Shown here: positions 16,490 through 26,043 of the stretch, in pieces
Layout: each line of letters opens with the position of its first letter
Numbering within the stretch: position 1 is the stretch's first letter
Assembly (NCBI RefSeq): GCF_025857195.1
Contig: NZ_CP109787.1
Location: forward strand, 1,677,501-1,741,500
Origin: Leisingera thetidis
GTDB taxonomy: Bacteria; Pseudomonadota; Alphaproteobacteria; Rhodobacterales; Rhodobacteraceae
Direction of reading: 5' to 3'
DNA length: 64,000 nt
Program-made: the position numbers and the translations under genes
Notes under the pieces: generated by a model
The model's input: the letters and a program-made list of their open reading frames with translations, nothing else
The model's database searches: none
Told to the model about the DNA's origin: nothing

Positions 16490-17595
16490 TGGAACGCACG
16501 GTTCACGTGCCTCTGGGCAGCCGGGCCTATGACGTTTTGATCGGCCCCGGCCTGCTGGCGCAGGCAGGCAGCCGGATCAGGCCGTTGCTGAAGCGGCCGA
16601 AGGTGGCAGTGCTGACCGACGAGACCGTGGCGGAGAAGCACCTGGAGGGCCTGCGGGCCGGGCTGGCCGCCGCGGGAATCGAGATGACGGCACTGGCGCT
16701 GCCGCCGGGCGAAGCGACCAAGGGCTGGCCGCAGTTCAGCCGCGCGGTGGAGTGGCTGCTGGAGCAGAAGGTCGAGCGCAATGATGTCGTCGTTGCCTTC
16801 GGCGGCGGGGTGATCGGCGACCTGGCAGGCTTTGCCGCCGCGGTGCTGCGCCGCGGGGTGCGGTTTGTGCAGATCCCGACCTCGCTTTTGGCGCAGGTCG
16901 ACAGTTCGGTCGGCGGCAAGACCGGCATCAACGCGCCGCAGGGCAAGAACCTGATCGGCGCCTTCCATCAGCCGTCGCTGGTGCTGGCCGATACCACGGT
17001 GCTGGAAACGCTGCAGCCGCGCGATTTCCTGTCCGGCTATGGCGAGGTGGTGAAATACGGTCTGCTGGGCGATGCAGAGTTCTTTGCCTGGCTCGAAGAG
17101 AACGGCCCGGCGCTGGCTGCAGGCGACGTGGCCGCGCGGGTCGAGGCGGTGGCGCGATCGGTGCAGATGAAGGCGGATATCGTGGTGCGCGACGAGACCG
17201 AGCAGGGCGACCGGGCGCTGCTGAACCTGGGCCATACCTTCTGCCATGCGCTGGAGGCGGCGACCGGCTATTCTGACCGGCTGCTGCACGGCGAAGGGGT
17301 GGCCATCGGCTGCGCACTGGCGTTTGAGCTGTCGGCGAGGCTGGGATTGTGCGCCCAGGAGGAGCCGAGCCGGGTGCGGGCGCACCTGAAGGCGATGGGC
17401 ATGAAGACCGATCTGGCGGACATCCCGGGCGATCTGCCCGGTGCGGAGGCGCTGCTGGAGCTGATGGGCCAGGACAAGAAGGTTGTGGCCGGCCAGCTGC
17501 GGTTCATCCTGGCGCGCGGCATCGGCGAGGCATTTGTGACCGCGGACGTGCCTCCGGAAGCTGTTCTGTCGGTCCTGCGCGGCGGCGGGGCGTAG
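16486..17595 (+). CDS. aroB: 3-dehydroquinate synthase AroB
   Basis: AroB converts DAHP to 3-dehydroquinate using NAD+ and a divalent metal, the second step of the shikimate pathway. Seen motifs are FGGGVIGDLAGF (NAD-binding, about 105-116), PTSLLAQVDSSVGGKTGIN (about 133-151), KYGLLGD, NLGHTFCHALE and the zinc-site HGE. Start candidates are ATG 16486 and ATG 16489; both overlap the aroK stop, with GGAG at 16477-16480 upstream. The product is about 369 residues, normal for the family. Confidence 0.95.
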   Translation: MMERTVHVPLGSRAYDVLIGPGLLAQAGSRIRPLLKRPKVAVLTDETVAEKHLEGLRAGLAAAGIEMTALALPPGEATKGWPQFSRAVEWLLEQKVERNDVVVAFGGGVIGDLAGFAAAVLRRGVRFVQIPTSLLAQVDSSVGGKTGINAPQGKNLIGAFHQPSLVLADTTVLETLQPRDFLSGYGEVVKYGLLGDAEFFAWLEENGPALAAGDVAARVEAVARSVQMKADIVVRDETEQGDRALLNLGHTFCHALEAATGYSDRLLHGEGVAIGCALAFELSARLGLCAQEEPSRVRAHLKAMGMKTDLADIPGDLPGAEALLELMGQDKKVVAGQLRFILARGIGEAFVTADVPPEAVLSVLRGGGA

Positions 17596-17610
17596 GGCCG
17601 GAAATCAGGG

Positions 17611-17640
17611 AGGGCAGCCGCTGAGGCTGCCCTGTCCTTG
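17611..17640. terminator. Terminator between aroB and the chemoreceptor gene
   Basis: A perfect 9-bp stem, AGGGCAGCC (17611-17619) with GGCTGCCCT (17625-17633), has a 5-base loop. The genes converge here, so it may act in both directions; the T run is weak. Confidence 0.65.
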
Positions 17641-17667
17641 AGTTTTCCGGTGAGAAATGCCGCTGGC

Positions 17668-19884
17668 TCAGGCTGCCGCGCTGCCGGAGCCGAACGCCTG
17701 CGGGTCCGGCGCCTCGTCGTCGAAGCTTATTGCAAGTGGTTCCGCCGCCGCGGCAACCGGCGCAGGCCGGCCCGGGCCGACTTCGGAAAACTCACCGACG
17801 CTGAATTTCTGCACCTGTGCCCGCAGTTCCTGCGCCTGCTCCGACAAGGAGGTGGTTGCGGCGGTGGTTTGTTCCGCCATGGCGGCATTCTGCTGCGCCA
17901 TCATTTCCAGTTCGCCGATAGCCGTGTTGACGTCGCTCATCTGCACGGATTGCTCCTTGATGTTGCCGGCAATCTCCACCACCAGAGTGGAGATCTCACC
18001 GACCTGCTCATTCACGCGGGCCATGGCCTGGCCTGCCTGGTCAACCAGCGTGGCGCCGTTCTTGACCTGTTCGGAGCTGCGGGCCGTCAGTTCGTCGATC
18101 TGCTGAACCGCATCGGCACACCGCTGGGCCAGCATGCGCACCTCGCTGGCGACCACCGCAAAGCCGCGGCCCGCCTCGCCGGCCCGGGCGGCCTCGACCC
18201 CGGCATTCAACGCCAGAAGGTTGGTCTGGAAGGCGATGTCCTGGATCACCTTGGTGATCTGGGAGATCTCCTGGGAGGATTCCTGCAGCTTGTCCATGGC
18301 GACAATGGTGTTCTTCACCACCTGGTCGCAGGATTTGACTTCGTCCTGGGCGCTGTCCGCCAGGCGTTCGGCGCGGCCGGCATTTTCAGCCGACCTTTGG
18401 ACATTGCCGGTCAGCACATTGATCGACTGGGTTGTCTTTTCCAGCGTCGCCGATTCCGCTTCGGTGCGGTGGGCCAGATCCATTGATGCCTCGGCAATCG
18501 ACTTGGTGCTTTCATCGACGCTGCTGGTCAGCTCGCCGATGGAGGACACCGAATTGCTCAACGCCTTCAAGGAGTCGTTGAAGTCCATCCGGATCGATTT
18601 GAACTCTTCCGGGAAGTACTCGACGATGGGGTTGTTCAGGCGCATGTTCTGCAGGTCCAGCAGCGCGCTGCCGATCCGGCGGGCGATCGAGACGATTTCT
18701 TCGCGGCGCTCTTCCTCGATCCGGGTTTCCTCTTCCTGCTTCTGCTGGGTCACGGTGCGCAGATCGACGACATTGCGGGCAACTGAGCCGATCTCGTCAC
18801 GGCGGTCCGAGCCGGGCACCTCGGCGCTGGTGTCGCCGCTGGCGAGCTGCTTCAGGGCGTTGTTCAGCACCGACAGGCCCTTGGTCATGTCGCGCGCAAT
18901 CACCAGGCTCAGGATCAGGACGCCGGCCATCAGTACAGCCGTAAAGATTGCCATCTCGGTGAGCAGTAGTTTGTTGCTGGCATCATAGGCAGCCATGTCC
19001 GCCTTCAACGCCGCAGTCAGCTGGGTCTCCTGGCTGCGCAGGACCTTGAGAAGGCCGGTCGCCTTGGCAAAGAAGGATTTGGAATCCTCTCCGGATGTAT
19101 CGCCGCCGCTCAGAACCGCTTCCTGCAGCGTGTTGAAACGCTTGACTTCGGGCAGCGCGTTCAGTGCGGTGACGGCATTGCGTTCTTCGGTGGTGGCGAA
19201 ATCCAGGTAGCGGCGCATGCGCTCCTTGTAGCGTTCGTTGGCCGCAACATAGGTCTGGAAGCTGGCCGGATCCCAATTGTTGGCAAAGCCAACCGCACCG
19301 GCGGCCCTCTCCAGCCCTGCGGCGTCCTTGGTGCGCAGGAATATCGACAGGGCAATGGCCTTCTGGGCGATCCCGGGATTGTCGATCGTCTGGGCAACGG
19401 ACAGCCCCGTCTGGATCAGTGCTGTGTTGAGGTCGGTGTAGTAGCCGACGGCAGCGCCCACCGGCAGGGAGCGGCTGGCAATCTGCTGGCGGATTTCGGT
19501 TTTCCGGGCCAGCTCGGCCTGCGCGACGCGGATGGCCTGCGCGGCTTCGCCGCTCAACCGGTCGCGGTCAACTCCCTCAAGCCGGGAAAGGAAGTCTGTC
19601 ATGGCGGCGTCATTCTGCTGACGGATCTTGACCAGCGCCTCCGGCATCACCGTGGCCCCGCTGCCCAGGAAGCCCGCGCTCATCCCGCGCTCCACCTGCA
19701 ATGAGTGCACCAGGCTACTGGTGCTTTCCAGCAGTTCCCCGGCCAGCACGGTATTCACCTGTGCCCGCTGATACAGCTCGATCAGCTTTGCGCCCATGAA
19801 CCAGAGGCTGAGAAGCAGTGGAGCCGCCAGAAGCATGGTTATCTTCACCTTGATCGAGAGATGCTGCATAACTCGCATACCCAT
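17668..19884 (-). CDS. Methyl-accepting chemotaxis protein with NIT sensor domain
   Basis: The 738-residue chemoreceptor has a short cytoplasmic start, a first membrane span at about 10-30, a large periplasmic NIT-type (nitrate/nitrite-sensing-like) helical domain with the [13 protein letters not shown] motif, and a second span near residues 315-335. A HAMP region and a long coiled-coil methyl-accepting signalling domain follow, with the conserved hairpin tip around [29 protein letters not shown] split over about 20 residues on each side. I chose the ATG at 19884 because an AAGGG site precedes it; later ATGs (19878, 19869) are possible. No other che genes lie in the window. The C-terminus lacks an obvious CheR-tethering pentapeptide. 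Confidence 0.9.
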   Translation of the reverse strand: MGMRVMQHLSIKVKITMLLAAPLLLSLWFMGAKLIELYQRAQVNTVLAGELLESTSSLVHSLQVERGMSAGFLGSGATVMPEALVKIRQQNDAAMTDFLSRLEGVDRDRLSGEAAQAIRVAQAELARKTEIRQQIASRSLPVGAAVGYYTDLNTALIQTGLSVAQTIDNPGIAQKAIALSIFLRTKDAAGLERAAGAVGFANNWDPASFQTYVAANERYKERMRRYLDFATTEERNAVTALNALPEVKRFNTLQEAVLSGGDTSGEDSKSFFAKATGLLKVLRSQETQLTAALKADMAAYDASNKLLLTEMAIFTAVLMAGVLILSLVIARDMTKGLSVLNNALKQLASGDTSAEVPGSDRRDEIGSVARNVVDLRTVTQQKQEEETRIEEERREEIVSIARRIGSALLDLQNMRLNNPIVEYFPEEFKSIRMDFNDSLKALSNSVSSIGELTSSVDESTKSIAEASMDLAHRTEAESATLEKTTQSINVLTGNVQRSAENAGRAERLADSAQDEVKSCDQVVKNTIVAMDKLQESSQEISQITKVIQDIAFQTNLLALNAGVEAARAGEAGRGFAVVASEVRMLAQRCADAVQQIDELTARSSEQVKNGATLVDQAGQAMARVNEQVGEISTLVVEIAGNIKEQSVQMSDVNTAIGELEMMAQQNAAMAEQTTAATTSLSEQAQELRAQVQKFSVGEFSEVGPGRPAPVAAAAEPLAISFDDEAPDPQAFGSGSAAA

Positions 19885-20194
19885 ATTATGAACCCTTGCT
19901 GTACTGATACCGTTTTGGTTGTATTGCAGCTTGCACAAGGTCTCTTAATATTCGCCTACCCCGGCCATACCCCGGCCCGCGCCCGGATGCGGCGATTCCC
20001 CGTGCACAGGAGGGCGGCCGGCCGGAGGTGAGGATTTCTTCTTAACTAGTTGAAATAGTTTGTGAATTTATAATTCTGGGTGAGTATTCCCGGTAGCGGA
20101 ACCCCAAGAGTCCAGTCGCGGGCAAGCTTCCTTGAGGGCTGCTTTCCAGTGCAGGGCGAACCGTGAAATCAGCAGCAAATATGGCGGCAGAACG
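19885..20194. other. Intergenic region upstream of the chemoreceptor
   Basis: This gap separates the chemoreceptor start from the ssb terminator. It is AT-richer than its surroundings around 20040-20080, with a TATAAT hexamer at 20069-20074, but no partner -35 at proper spacing on either strand. No gene is seen. Confidence 0.4.
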
Positions 20195-20225
20195 GAAAAT
20201 CCCCCAAGGTTTCGAACCTTGGGGG
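20195..20225 (-). terminator. Terminator of ssb
   Basis: A perfect 11-bp stem (20201-20211 with 20215-20225, arms CCCCCAAGGTT / AACCTTGGGGG) has a 3-base loop. On the minus strand it is followed by ATTTT, as expected downstream of ssb. Confidence 0.8.
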
Positions 20226-20268
20226 CTTGCCTTTAAGGCTATCAGGAGAACGGGCCGGACCAGGTGGC

Positions 20269-20784
20269 TCAGAACGGGATTTCGTCGTCGTCGATATTGT
20301 GCGATGCGCCGCCGCCGAAGTTTCCGCCGCCGCCTTGCGAGCCGCTGTCATAGCCGCCGCCGTAACCGCCGCCCTGGCCGGCACCGCCATAGCCGCCGCC
20401 CTGGCCGCCGCCGCTCCCGCCGCCGCCTTCGCCGCGGCCGTCAAGCATGGTCAGGGTGGAGCCGAAGCCCTGCAGCACGATTTCGGTCGAATAACGGTCC
20501 TGGCCGCTCTGGTCCTGCCATTTGCGGGTCTGCAACTGGCCTTCGACATAGACCTTTGAGCCCTTGCGCAGATATTGCTCCGCCACGCGCACCAGGCCTT
20601 CGCTGAAGATGGCGACCGAATGCCATTCGGTGCGTTCCTTGCGTTCGCCGGTGTTGCGGTCCTTCCAGGTTTCCGAGGTGGCGATGCGCAGGTTGCACAC
20701 CTTGCCGCCATTCTGGAAGCTGCGTACCTCGGGGTCGCGGCCCAGATTGCCGATGAGCATGACTTTGTTGAGTGAGCCGGCCAT
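20269..20784 (-). CDS. ssb: Single-stranded DNA-binding protein
   Basis: SSB coats single-stranded DNA in replication, repair and recombination. The 171-residue product starts [19 protein letters not shown] at 20784, behind an AGGACGG ribosome site. It has the OB-fold through about residue 110 (with TEWHSVAIF and YVEGQL), then a glycine-rich disordered linker with GGGYGG-type repeats, and the acidic DDDEIPF tip that binds partner proteins. The frame continues upstream to 20919 but without a ribosome site. No LexA box is visible in front of it. Confidence 0.96.
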   Translation of the reverse strand: MAGSLNKVMLIGNLGRDPEVRSFQNGGKVCNLRIATSETWKDRNTGERKERTEWHSVAIFSEGLVRVAEQYLRKGSKVYVEGQLQTRKWQDQSGQDRYSTEIVLQGFGSTLTMLDGRGEGGGGSGGGQGGGYGGAGQGGGYGGGYDSGSQGGGGNFGGGASHNIDDDEIPF

Positions 20785-21017
20785 GGGGTCCGTCCTTTTT
20801 TCCTGTGATTTTCTTGTCCAGCAGCGGAAGGGCGCGAATCCGGCCGCGCCGCGTTTCAGGCACAGTATCGTCCTGCGACTAGCGTGAAAAGCAGGCATCT
20901 GTGGATGCTTTCGGCGCATTTTCGGCGGCCGGCACGGCTGGTCATGCCTGTGTTGCTTTAATTTTGTTCCGCATTAGGTATATTTGCGCGGAGTGGGACA
21001 GTGTCAGGACAGCGGAA

Positions 21018-21602
21018 ATGCGCAATGCCGTTGCGGGGTTGGTGATTGCGGTTGTGGGGGCTGGTCAGCCTGCCGCAGCCGATGTGTTCAGTACAAAGAA
21101 CCGGCGGGATCTGTTTGCCGCCCATACCAGGGTGCTGGATGGGCGTGCGGCGGCCCAGTACAAGAACTCTGCCCGGCTTCAGCCAAAGACCTATCAGATC
21201 CCTTCCGCTGCGGGCGCGCTGCCCTACAGCGGCAAATACCGGGGCCAGTACCTGCAGATGGCGCGGGACGCGGCGCGCCAGCACGGTGTGCCCGAGGAAC
21301 TGTTTCTGCGCCTGGTGCAGCAGGAGAGCAACTGGAACCCGAAAGCCAAATCGCACAAGGGGGCTTTGGGGCTTGCGCAGCTGATGCCTGCCACTGCGCG
21401 GGCGCTGGGGGTCAACCCGGATGTGCCGCGGCAGAATCTGGAGGGCGGCGCGCGCTACCTGGCGCGGCAGTTCCGGAAGTTCGGGTCCTGGCGGCTGGCG
21501 CTGGCAGCCTATAACGCCGGGCCGGAAGCGGTGGTGAAGTACGGCGGGGTGCCGCCCTACAAGGAAACCCAGAACTATGTGAAGAAGATCTGGGGCAGCT
21601 GA
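21018..21602 (+). CDS. Lytic transglycosylase (SLT, GH23-type)
   Basis: The 194-residue exported enzyme cleaves peptidoglycan strands to 1,6-anhydro products. From ATG 21018 there is a signal peptide ([18 protein letters not shown]). The SLT core is at about residues 80-190, with the catalytic glutamate in [10 protein letters not shown], the [13 protein letters not shown] motif, GGARYLA and [13 protein letters not shown]. The frame is open to 20901, but the upstream part has no ribosome site and would bury the signal peptide. It is a stand-alone gene between ssb and the CtrA-box gene. Confidence 0.9.
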   Translation: MRNAVAGLVIAVVGAGQPAAADVFSTKNRRDLFAAHTRVLDGRAAAQYKNSARLQPKTYQIPSAAGALPYSGKYRGQYLQMARDAARQHGVPEELFLRLVQQESNWNPKAKSHKGALGLAQLMPATARALGVNPDVPRQNLEGGARYLARQFRKFGSWRLALAAYNAGPEAVVKYGGVPPYKETQNYVKKIWGS

Positions 21603-21683
21603 CGCGGGCCTCTTGGCTGTGCCGGCCGGATCGCGGCCTGCCGCGGCAGCACGCCGGGCCTGTCAATCTCCAGGTAACCTTCC

Positions 21684-21698
21684 TTAATGCCCCGTTAA
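21684..21698 (+). promoter_or_regulatory. Perfect CtrA-type binding site (TTAA-N7-TTAA)
   Basis: TTAA at 21684-21687 and TTAA at 21695-21698 are separated by exactly 7 bases, followed by C, which is the full CtrA consensus of alphaproteobacteria. It is 70 bases in front of the TTG start at 21768. CtrA is itself encoded at 47004 in this window. Confidence 0.65.
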
Positions 21699-21767
21699 CT
21701 CCGCCAAGGTGTCACGTATTTGCCTTAATTTTTCGTGAATCTGGATCCGAATTCAGGAGGGCACGCC

Positions 21768-22142
21768 TTGTTTATCAACAGCTTCGACGAGCGCATTGAC
21801 CGGCTTCACTGGCAGCCGAGCGAGGTGCCGACCCGGCAGATGATCGACAGCGTGCTGGGCAGCCGCCTGCAGCGGCAGCCGCGTAGTGCGGCGCTGAGCC
21901 TGGCGGGCGCGGTGACGGGTATTCTGATCGGCTTCGGTCTCAAGGGAATGGTTCTGCCCGGCTCTCCCTGGGGTCCGGAAACCGGGCTGGCGGGTGCCAT
22001 TGGCGGCAGCCTGGCGCTGGCCGGGCTTGCGGCTTCGGTGCCCGCGGCCCTGATGGCCGCGGCCAAGGGAAATCAGGCCCCGCGGCTGATGCAGTTTGCC
22101 TCGATGAACCTTTTGATGATCGTTGTTGTGCTGCTGAGCTGA
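21768..22142 (+). CDS. Small membrane protein of unknown function, putative CtrA target
   Basis: The start is TTG at 21768: a perfect AGGAGG lies at 21755-21760 with 7-base spacing, while the earlier GTG at 21735 has none. The 124-residue product opens with a polar region (FINSFDERIDRLHWQPSEV), then has a first membrane span near residues 42-62, a glycine-rich second hydrophobic region at about 75-95, and a third at the C-terminus (MNLLMIVVVLLS). No family is recognised. The CtrA site upstream suggests cell-cycle or motility-linked expression. Confidence 0.7.
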   Translation: MFINSFDERIDRLHWQPSEVPTRQMIDSVLGSRLQRQPRSAALSLAGAVTGILIGFGLKGMVLPGSPWGPETGLAGAIGGSLALAGLAASVPAALMAAAKGNQAPRLMQFASMNLLMIVVVLLS

Positions 22143-22179
22143 GATCGGCTGCCCCCGTGGGAGTGGGGGACTGGCGTGG

Positions 22180-22218
22180 AGCCCCATGTGCTGCGGACGC
22201 GCGGCGCATGGGGCTTTT
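22180..22218 (+). terminator. Terminator after the small membrane protein
   Basis: The stem AGCCCCATG (22180-22188) with CATGGGGCT (22207-22215) has an 18-base GC-rich loop and is followed by TTTT. Confidence 0.65.
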
Positions 22219-22305
22219 GCGTTCCCCGGCGGAGGTCCCCATTTACCGGATTTTCAGCCCGGTTTCTTATGGTCTGCCGTGAAACGAGGGAACCGTGGAG
22301 AAACC

Positions 22306-23760
22306 ATGCAACACTCCCAGTTACGGGAAGAACCGGGGCAGCCGCCCGCTGATGCGGCCGCAGCTGCAGGGGAGTTTGTCAAGGCAGGCAAGTTCGGCAA
22401 AGCGCTGAGGCTGCTTTTGCCCTTGCTGCGGCAGGACCCCTCCGACATCCCGGTGCTCGATCTGACGGCAACCTGCCTTGTGCAGGTGGGAGACAGCAGG
22501 TCGGCGGCCAAGATTCTGGAAATGCTGCTGGAACACGACCCCGGCTTGCCGAAGGCCTGGGGAAAGCTGGCAGCTGTGCGGGCCACATCCGGCGACATCG
22601 AGGGGGCTGCGCAGGCCTACCGGCAGGCGCTTTGTCTGCAACCGGATGATGTCGGGCTGCTGGCAGCGTTCAACCACCTGGAGCCTTTTGGCCAAGACAG
22701 CGCCAACGCGGATTTCCTGCGGGCGGCTGCGCAGGAAGACGGCACACCCAAACCGCAAAAGATACAGGCGCTTTTTGCCTTGGGCAAAATCGAGGGCAAG
22801 GCTGGAGATGCCGCCACGGCTTTTGATTATTTTGCGCTGGCCAACAAATTGAAGGCGGATGGGTATGATCCGGCGTTCCAGGAGGCGAAGGTGCGTGCGC
22901 AACTGGAGGCCGACTGGCCGGAAACCCGGGGCGGTGAGGTGCCGGGCAGCCCGCGCCTGCTGTTTGTGACCGGTCTGCCGCGGAGCGGAACGACATTGGT
23001 GGAAACCTGTCTGACGCAGCACCCGGATGTTGCCAGCATCGGCGAAAGCGAAGCGCTGTCCAAAACCGCGGCTGCGGTCCGCCGCCATGCCGCCGCCATG
23101 CATGGGGACACCGGCTGGTGGAACTGGCTGGGGCGGCTGGAACCCGAGGAACTGCAGCAGTTCCGCAGGCTGTTCTGGCAGTGTGCCTTTGGCCAGGCTC
23201 GGCCGCAGGCGCCGGTTGTCATCGACAAGATGCCGCTCAATTGTTTCGAGATGGGGCTGGCGCATCTGCTGCTGCCCAACGCAAGGTTCCTGTTTCTGTC
23301 ACGGCATCCGCTGGATACGGGGCTGTCCAATTTCACGACGAATTTTGCAGCCGGCAACAGGTTTTCCTGCCAGCTGGACTGGATCGGTCACATGACCCGC
23401 TGCGTGTACAGGTCGGCGCGGGATTACCAGGCGAAGCTGGGGGAGGCGATGCGGGTGCAATCCTATGAGGCTCTGGTGACTGCACCGGAGGAGCAGATCC
23501 GGGGGATGCTGACGCATGCCGGTCTGTCATGGGACAAAGGCTGCCTCAGCCCGGAGAAGAATGCGCGCAGCGTCAGGACGGCCTCGCTGATGCAAGTGCG
23601 GGAGAGCATCAATACCGGGGCTCTGGGGAAATGGCAGCGCTACGAGGCGCAGCTGGCACCGCTCAAGGCGGCTCTGGGCGGGGACGAGTGGATTGCGCAA
23701 TGGCAGCACTGGGACCGCCATGCCGCGGAAACCGGCCGGTTCGCCCCGGATCCGCGCTGA
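22306..23760 (+). CDS. TPR-repeat sulfotransferase
   Basis: The 484-residue protein starts at ATG 22306 (GGAG at 22297-22300). Residues about 15-200 are helical TPR-like repeats (for example AYRQALCLQPDD). Residues about 220-480 form a sulfotransferase fold that moves sulfate from PAPS to an acceptor. The 5'-phosphosulfate loop FVTGLPRSGTTLVE and the 3'-phosphate motif FLFLSRHPLDTGLSNF are both present. Such TPR-sulfotransferases are common in marine alphaproteobacteria, but the acceptor (glycan, lipid or protein) is unknown. It is a single gene with its own terminators on both sides. Confidence 0.82.
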   Translation: MQHSQLREEPGQPPADAAAAAGEFVKAGKFGKALRLLLPLLRQDPSDIPVLDLTATCLVQVGDSRSAAKILEMLLEHDPGLPKAWGKLAAVRATSGDIEGAAQAYRQALCLQPDDVGLLAAFNHLEPFGQDSANADFLRAAAQEDGTPKPQKIQALFALGKIEGKAGDAATAFDYFALANKLKADGYDPAFQEAKVRAQLEADWPETRGGEVPGSPRLLFVTGLPRSGTTLVETCLTQHPDVASIGESEALSKTAAAVRRHAAAMHGDTGWWNWLGRLEPEELQQFRRLFWQCAFGQARPQAPVVIDKMPLNCFEMGLAHLLLPNARFLFLSRHPLDTGLSNFTTNFAAGNRFSCQLDWIGHMTRCVYRSARDYQAKLGEAMRVQSYEALVTAPEEQIRGMLTHAGLSWDKGCLSPEKNARSVRTASLMQVRESINTGALGKWQRYEAQLAPLKAALGGDEWIAQWQHWDRHAAETGRFAPDPR

Positions 23761-23796
23761 GGGAACCGCGGGCCGCTGCCTGGCCGCAAATGAAAT

Positions 23797-23825
23797 ACGC
23801 CGCCGCCTGTGACAGGCGGCGGCGT
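23797..23825. terminator. Bidirectional terminator, sulfotransferase / ABC importer
   Basis: A perfect 13-bp stem (23797-23809 with 23813-23825, arm ACGCCGCCGCCTG) has a 3-base loop and AT-rich flanks on both sides. It separates two converging units. Confidence 0.8.
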
Positions 23826-23856
23826 CATTTCGTGTGTCTTGCCAGACCGGCAGGGG

Positions 23857-25947
23857 TTATTCCGCGGCGATCTTGATCACCGGGGTCATCCGGGCCAGGA
23901 TCTCGTCGCTGAGGTGGCATTTCACCTGATGGCCATCGCCCAGCTGGCGCTGCGGCGGCACCTCGCGCTCGCAGAGGTTGCCCGGCACTTCGGACTTCCA
24001 GCGGCAGCGGGTCTGAAACGGGCAGCCCGGCGGCGGGTTCATCGCCGAAGGGATGTCGCCCTCCAGCACGATGTGTTCCTTTTGGACCGAAGTATCGGCA
24101 ATCGGCACCGCCGACAGCAGCGCCTCGGTATAGGGGTGGTAGGGCGGCGCGAACACCTGGTCGGTGGTGCCCAGTTCCACCACATGGCCGAGATACATCA
24201 CCATCACCCGGTCAGAGAGGTAACGCACGATGCTGAGGTCGTGGGAGATGAACAGCAGGGTGGTCTTTTCCTTGCGCTGGATCTCCATCAGCAGGTCGGT
24301 CACTGCCGCCTGCACCGACACGTCCAGCGCCGAGACCGGCTCGTCCGCCACCACGATGCGGGCGCCGCCGGCAAAGGCGCGGGCGATGCCGACACGCTGT
24401 TTCTGGCCGCCCGACAACTGCCGCGGCATCCGGTCGGCAAAGGCACGCGGCAGCTTCACCAGATCCAGAAGCTCCAGCATCCGCTTTCTGCGCTCGGCCT
24501 CGGAATTGCCGACCTTGAAAATCTCCAGCGCCCGAATGATCTGGCGGCCGACTGTCATCGACGGGTTCAGCGTGTCGAACGGGTTCTGGAACACCATCTG
24601 CACGTCGGAGATGGTTTTGGTGTCGCGCTCCTCGATCGGGATCTGCTCGATGTTGCGGTTGTCGAGCAGGATCTGGCCCTCGGTCGCGGTTTCCAGACCC
24701 ATCAGCACCTTGGCAAAGGTGGATTTGCCGCAGCCGGATTCGCCGACGATGGCGAGGGTTTCGGATTCGCGCGCCTCGAAGCTCAGCGTCTCGTTGGCCT
24801 TCACCACCTTCTTGTCGCCGCCGCCGAACAGCGCATTGGCGGCCACCTCATAGTATTTCTTGAGGTTCTCCATCTTCAGGATCACCTTGCCGGGGGCGGT
24901 CTTTTCCTTCTTTTCGGCCAGCGTCAGCGGTGCGTTCCAGTCGATTTCCTGGAACCTGAGGCAGCGGGTTTCATGCCGGTCATCGCCATGCACCGGGCTC
25001 ATCGGGATGACCCGGTCCTCGTCGCAGCGCCCGGCCTCGAAATAATCGCAGCGGGGGCCGAAGTTGCAGCCGGGCGGGCGCTCGTGGGGCAGGGGGAAGT
25101 TGCCCGGGATCGCCACCAGCGGCCGGGCGTTCTTGTCAGCGCCCGGCAGCGGGATCGAGCGGAACAGCGCCTGGGTATAGGGGTGCTGCATCTCGTCGAA
25201 CACGTCGTGGATCGAGCCGCGCTCCACCGCCTCGCCGGAATACATCACGCAGAGCCGGTCGCAGGTTTCCAGCACCAGGCCCAGGTTGTGGCTGATGAAC
25301 AGCATCGAGGTGCCGTATTTCTTGCCCAGGTCCTTGACCAGCTCGACCACCGCGGCCTCCACCGTCACGTCCAGCGCGGTGGTGGGCTCGTCGAGGATCA
25401 GCAGCGATGGTTTCGACATCAGCGCCATCGCGATCACGATGCGCTGCTGCTGGCCGCCCGACAGCTGGTGCGGGAAGGAATTCAGCATCCGCTCCGGGTC
25501 GGGCAGGCGCACGTCGGTGACCACTTCCAGCGCGCGGGCAAACGCTTCCTTTTCGCTCACGCCCTCGTGGATCATCGGCACTTCCATCAGCTGCTTGCCG
25601 ATCTTCATCGCCGGGTTCAGCGAGGCCATCGGCTCCTGATAGATCATCGCGATCTCATTGCCGCGGATGTCGCGCAGTTCTTCCCTGCTCATTTCGGCCA
25701 GATCGCGGCCCTTGAACTTGATGGTGCCGCCGACAACGCGGCCGTTCTTGCCAAGGTCCTGCATCACACCCAGCGCCACGGTGGATTTGCCGCAGCCCGA
25801 TTCACCGACCAGGCCGACCGCCTCGCCCGGCTGCACGGTGACCGAGAAATCCATCACCGCGGGAATTTCGCGCAGGCGGGTGAAGAAGGAGATCGACAGC
25901 TTGTTAATCTCCAGGATCGGGCCGTCGTATTCTGCCACTTTGTTCAT
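23857..25947 (-). CDS. Fused DppD-DppF-type ABC transporter ATPase
   Basis: One 696-residue chain carries both nucleotide-binding domains of a family-5 peptide/opine/nickel importer. Domain 1 (about 10-330) and domain 2 (about 350-690) each have a Walker A GESGCGKST, a signature (LSGGQQQR and LSGGQKQR), a Walker B and the cysteine-containing C-terminal oligopeptide/dipeptide motif (CNFGPRC; CPFQTRC) that can hold an iron-sulfur cluster in relatives. A good ribosome site (GGGAGAG) precedes the ATG at 25947. It is the last gene of the operon 30370 to 23857. Confidence 0.92.
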   Translation of the reverse strand: MNKVAEYDGPILEINKLSISFFTRLREIPAVMDFSVTVQPGEAVGLVGESGCGKSTVALGVMQDLGKNGRVVGGTIKFKGRDLAEMSREELRDIRGNEIAMIYQEPMASLNPAMKIGKQLMEVPMIHEGVSEKEAFARALEVVTDVRLPDPERMLNSFPHQLSGGQQQRIVIAMALMSKPSLLILDEPTTALDVTVEAAVVELVKDLGKKYGTSMLFISHNLGLVLETCDRLCVMYSGEAVERGSIHDVFDEMQHPYTQALFRSIPLPGADKNARPLVAIPGNFPLPHERPPGCNFGPRCDYFEAGRCDEDRVIPMSPVHGDDRHETRCLRFQEIDWNAPLTLAEKKEKTAPGKVILKMENLKKYYEVAANALFGGGDKKVVKANETLSFEARESETLAIVGESGCGKSTFAKVLMGLETATEGQILLDNRNIEQIPIEERDTKTISDVQMVFQNPFDTLNPSMTVGRQIIRALEIFKVGNSEAERRKRMLELLDLVKLPRAFADRMPRQLSGGQKQRVGIARAFAGGARIVVADEPVSALDVSVQAAVTDLLMEIQRKEKTTLLFISHDLSIVRYLSDRVMVMYLGHVVELGTTDQVFAPPYHPYTEALLSAVPIADTSVQKEHIVLEGDIPSAMNPPPGCPFQTRCRWKSEVPGNLCEREVPPQRQLGDGHQVKCHLSDEILARMTPVIKIAAE

Positions 25948-25980
25948 AGTTTACTCTCCCTGCTGGAGCGGAAAGCCTTG

Positions 25981-26028
25981 CTTCCTCTTGCTCCAAATAT
26001 CCCGGGGGGCCGGGGGCTGGCCCCCCGG
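25981..26028 (-). repeat. Dispersed repeat copy C with adjoining 10-bp hairpin
   Basis: Read on the minus strand, the segment holds GGGATATTTGGAGCAAGAGG, matching the repeat at 7411 and 53710. It abuts a perfect 10-bp stem, CCGGGGGGCC (26002-26011) with GGCCCCCCGG (26019-26028). It lies between the second permease and the ATPase gene and may adjust mRNA stability or partial termination. Confidence 0.5.
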
Positions 26029-26043
26029 TCCCGCCGGTTCGGA

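Noticed and set aside
20069..20074. TATAAT promoter for an unannotated RNA
   Set aside because: No -35 at proper spacing and no downstream RNA-like structure apart from the ssb terminator.
20330..20440. Glycine-codon repeats as a separate repeat element
   Set aside because: They encode the disordered glycine-rich linker of SSB.
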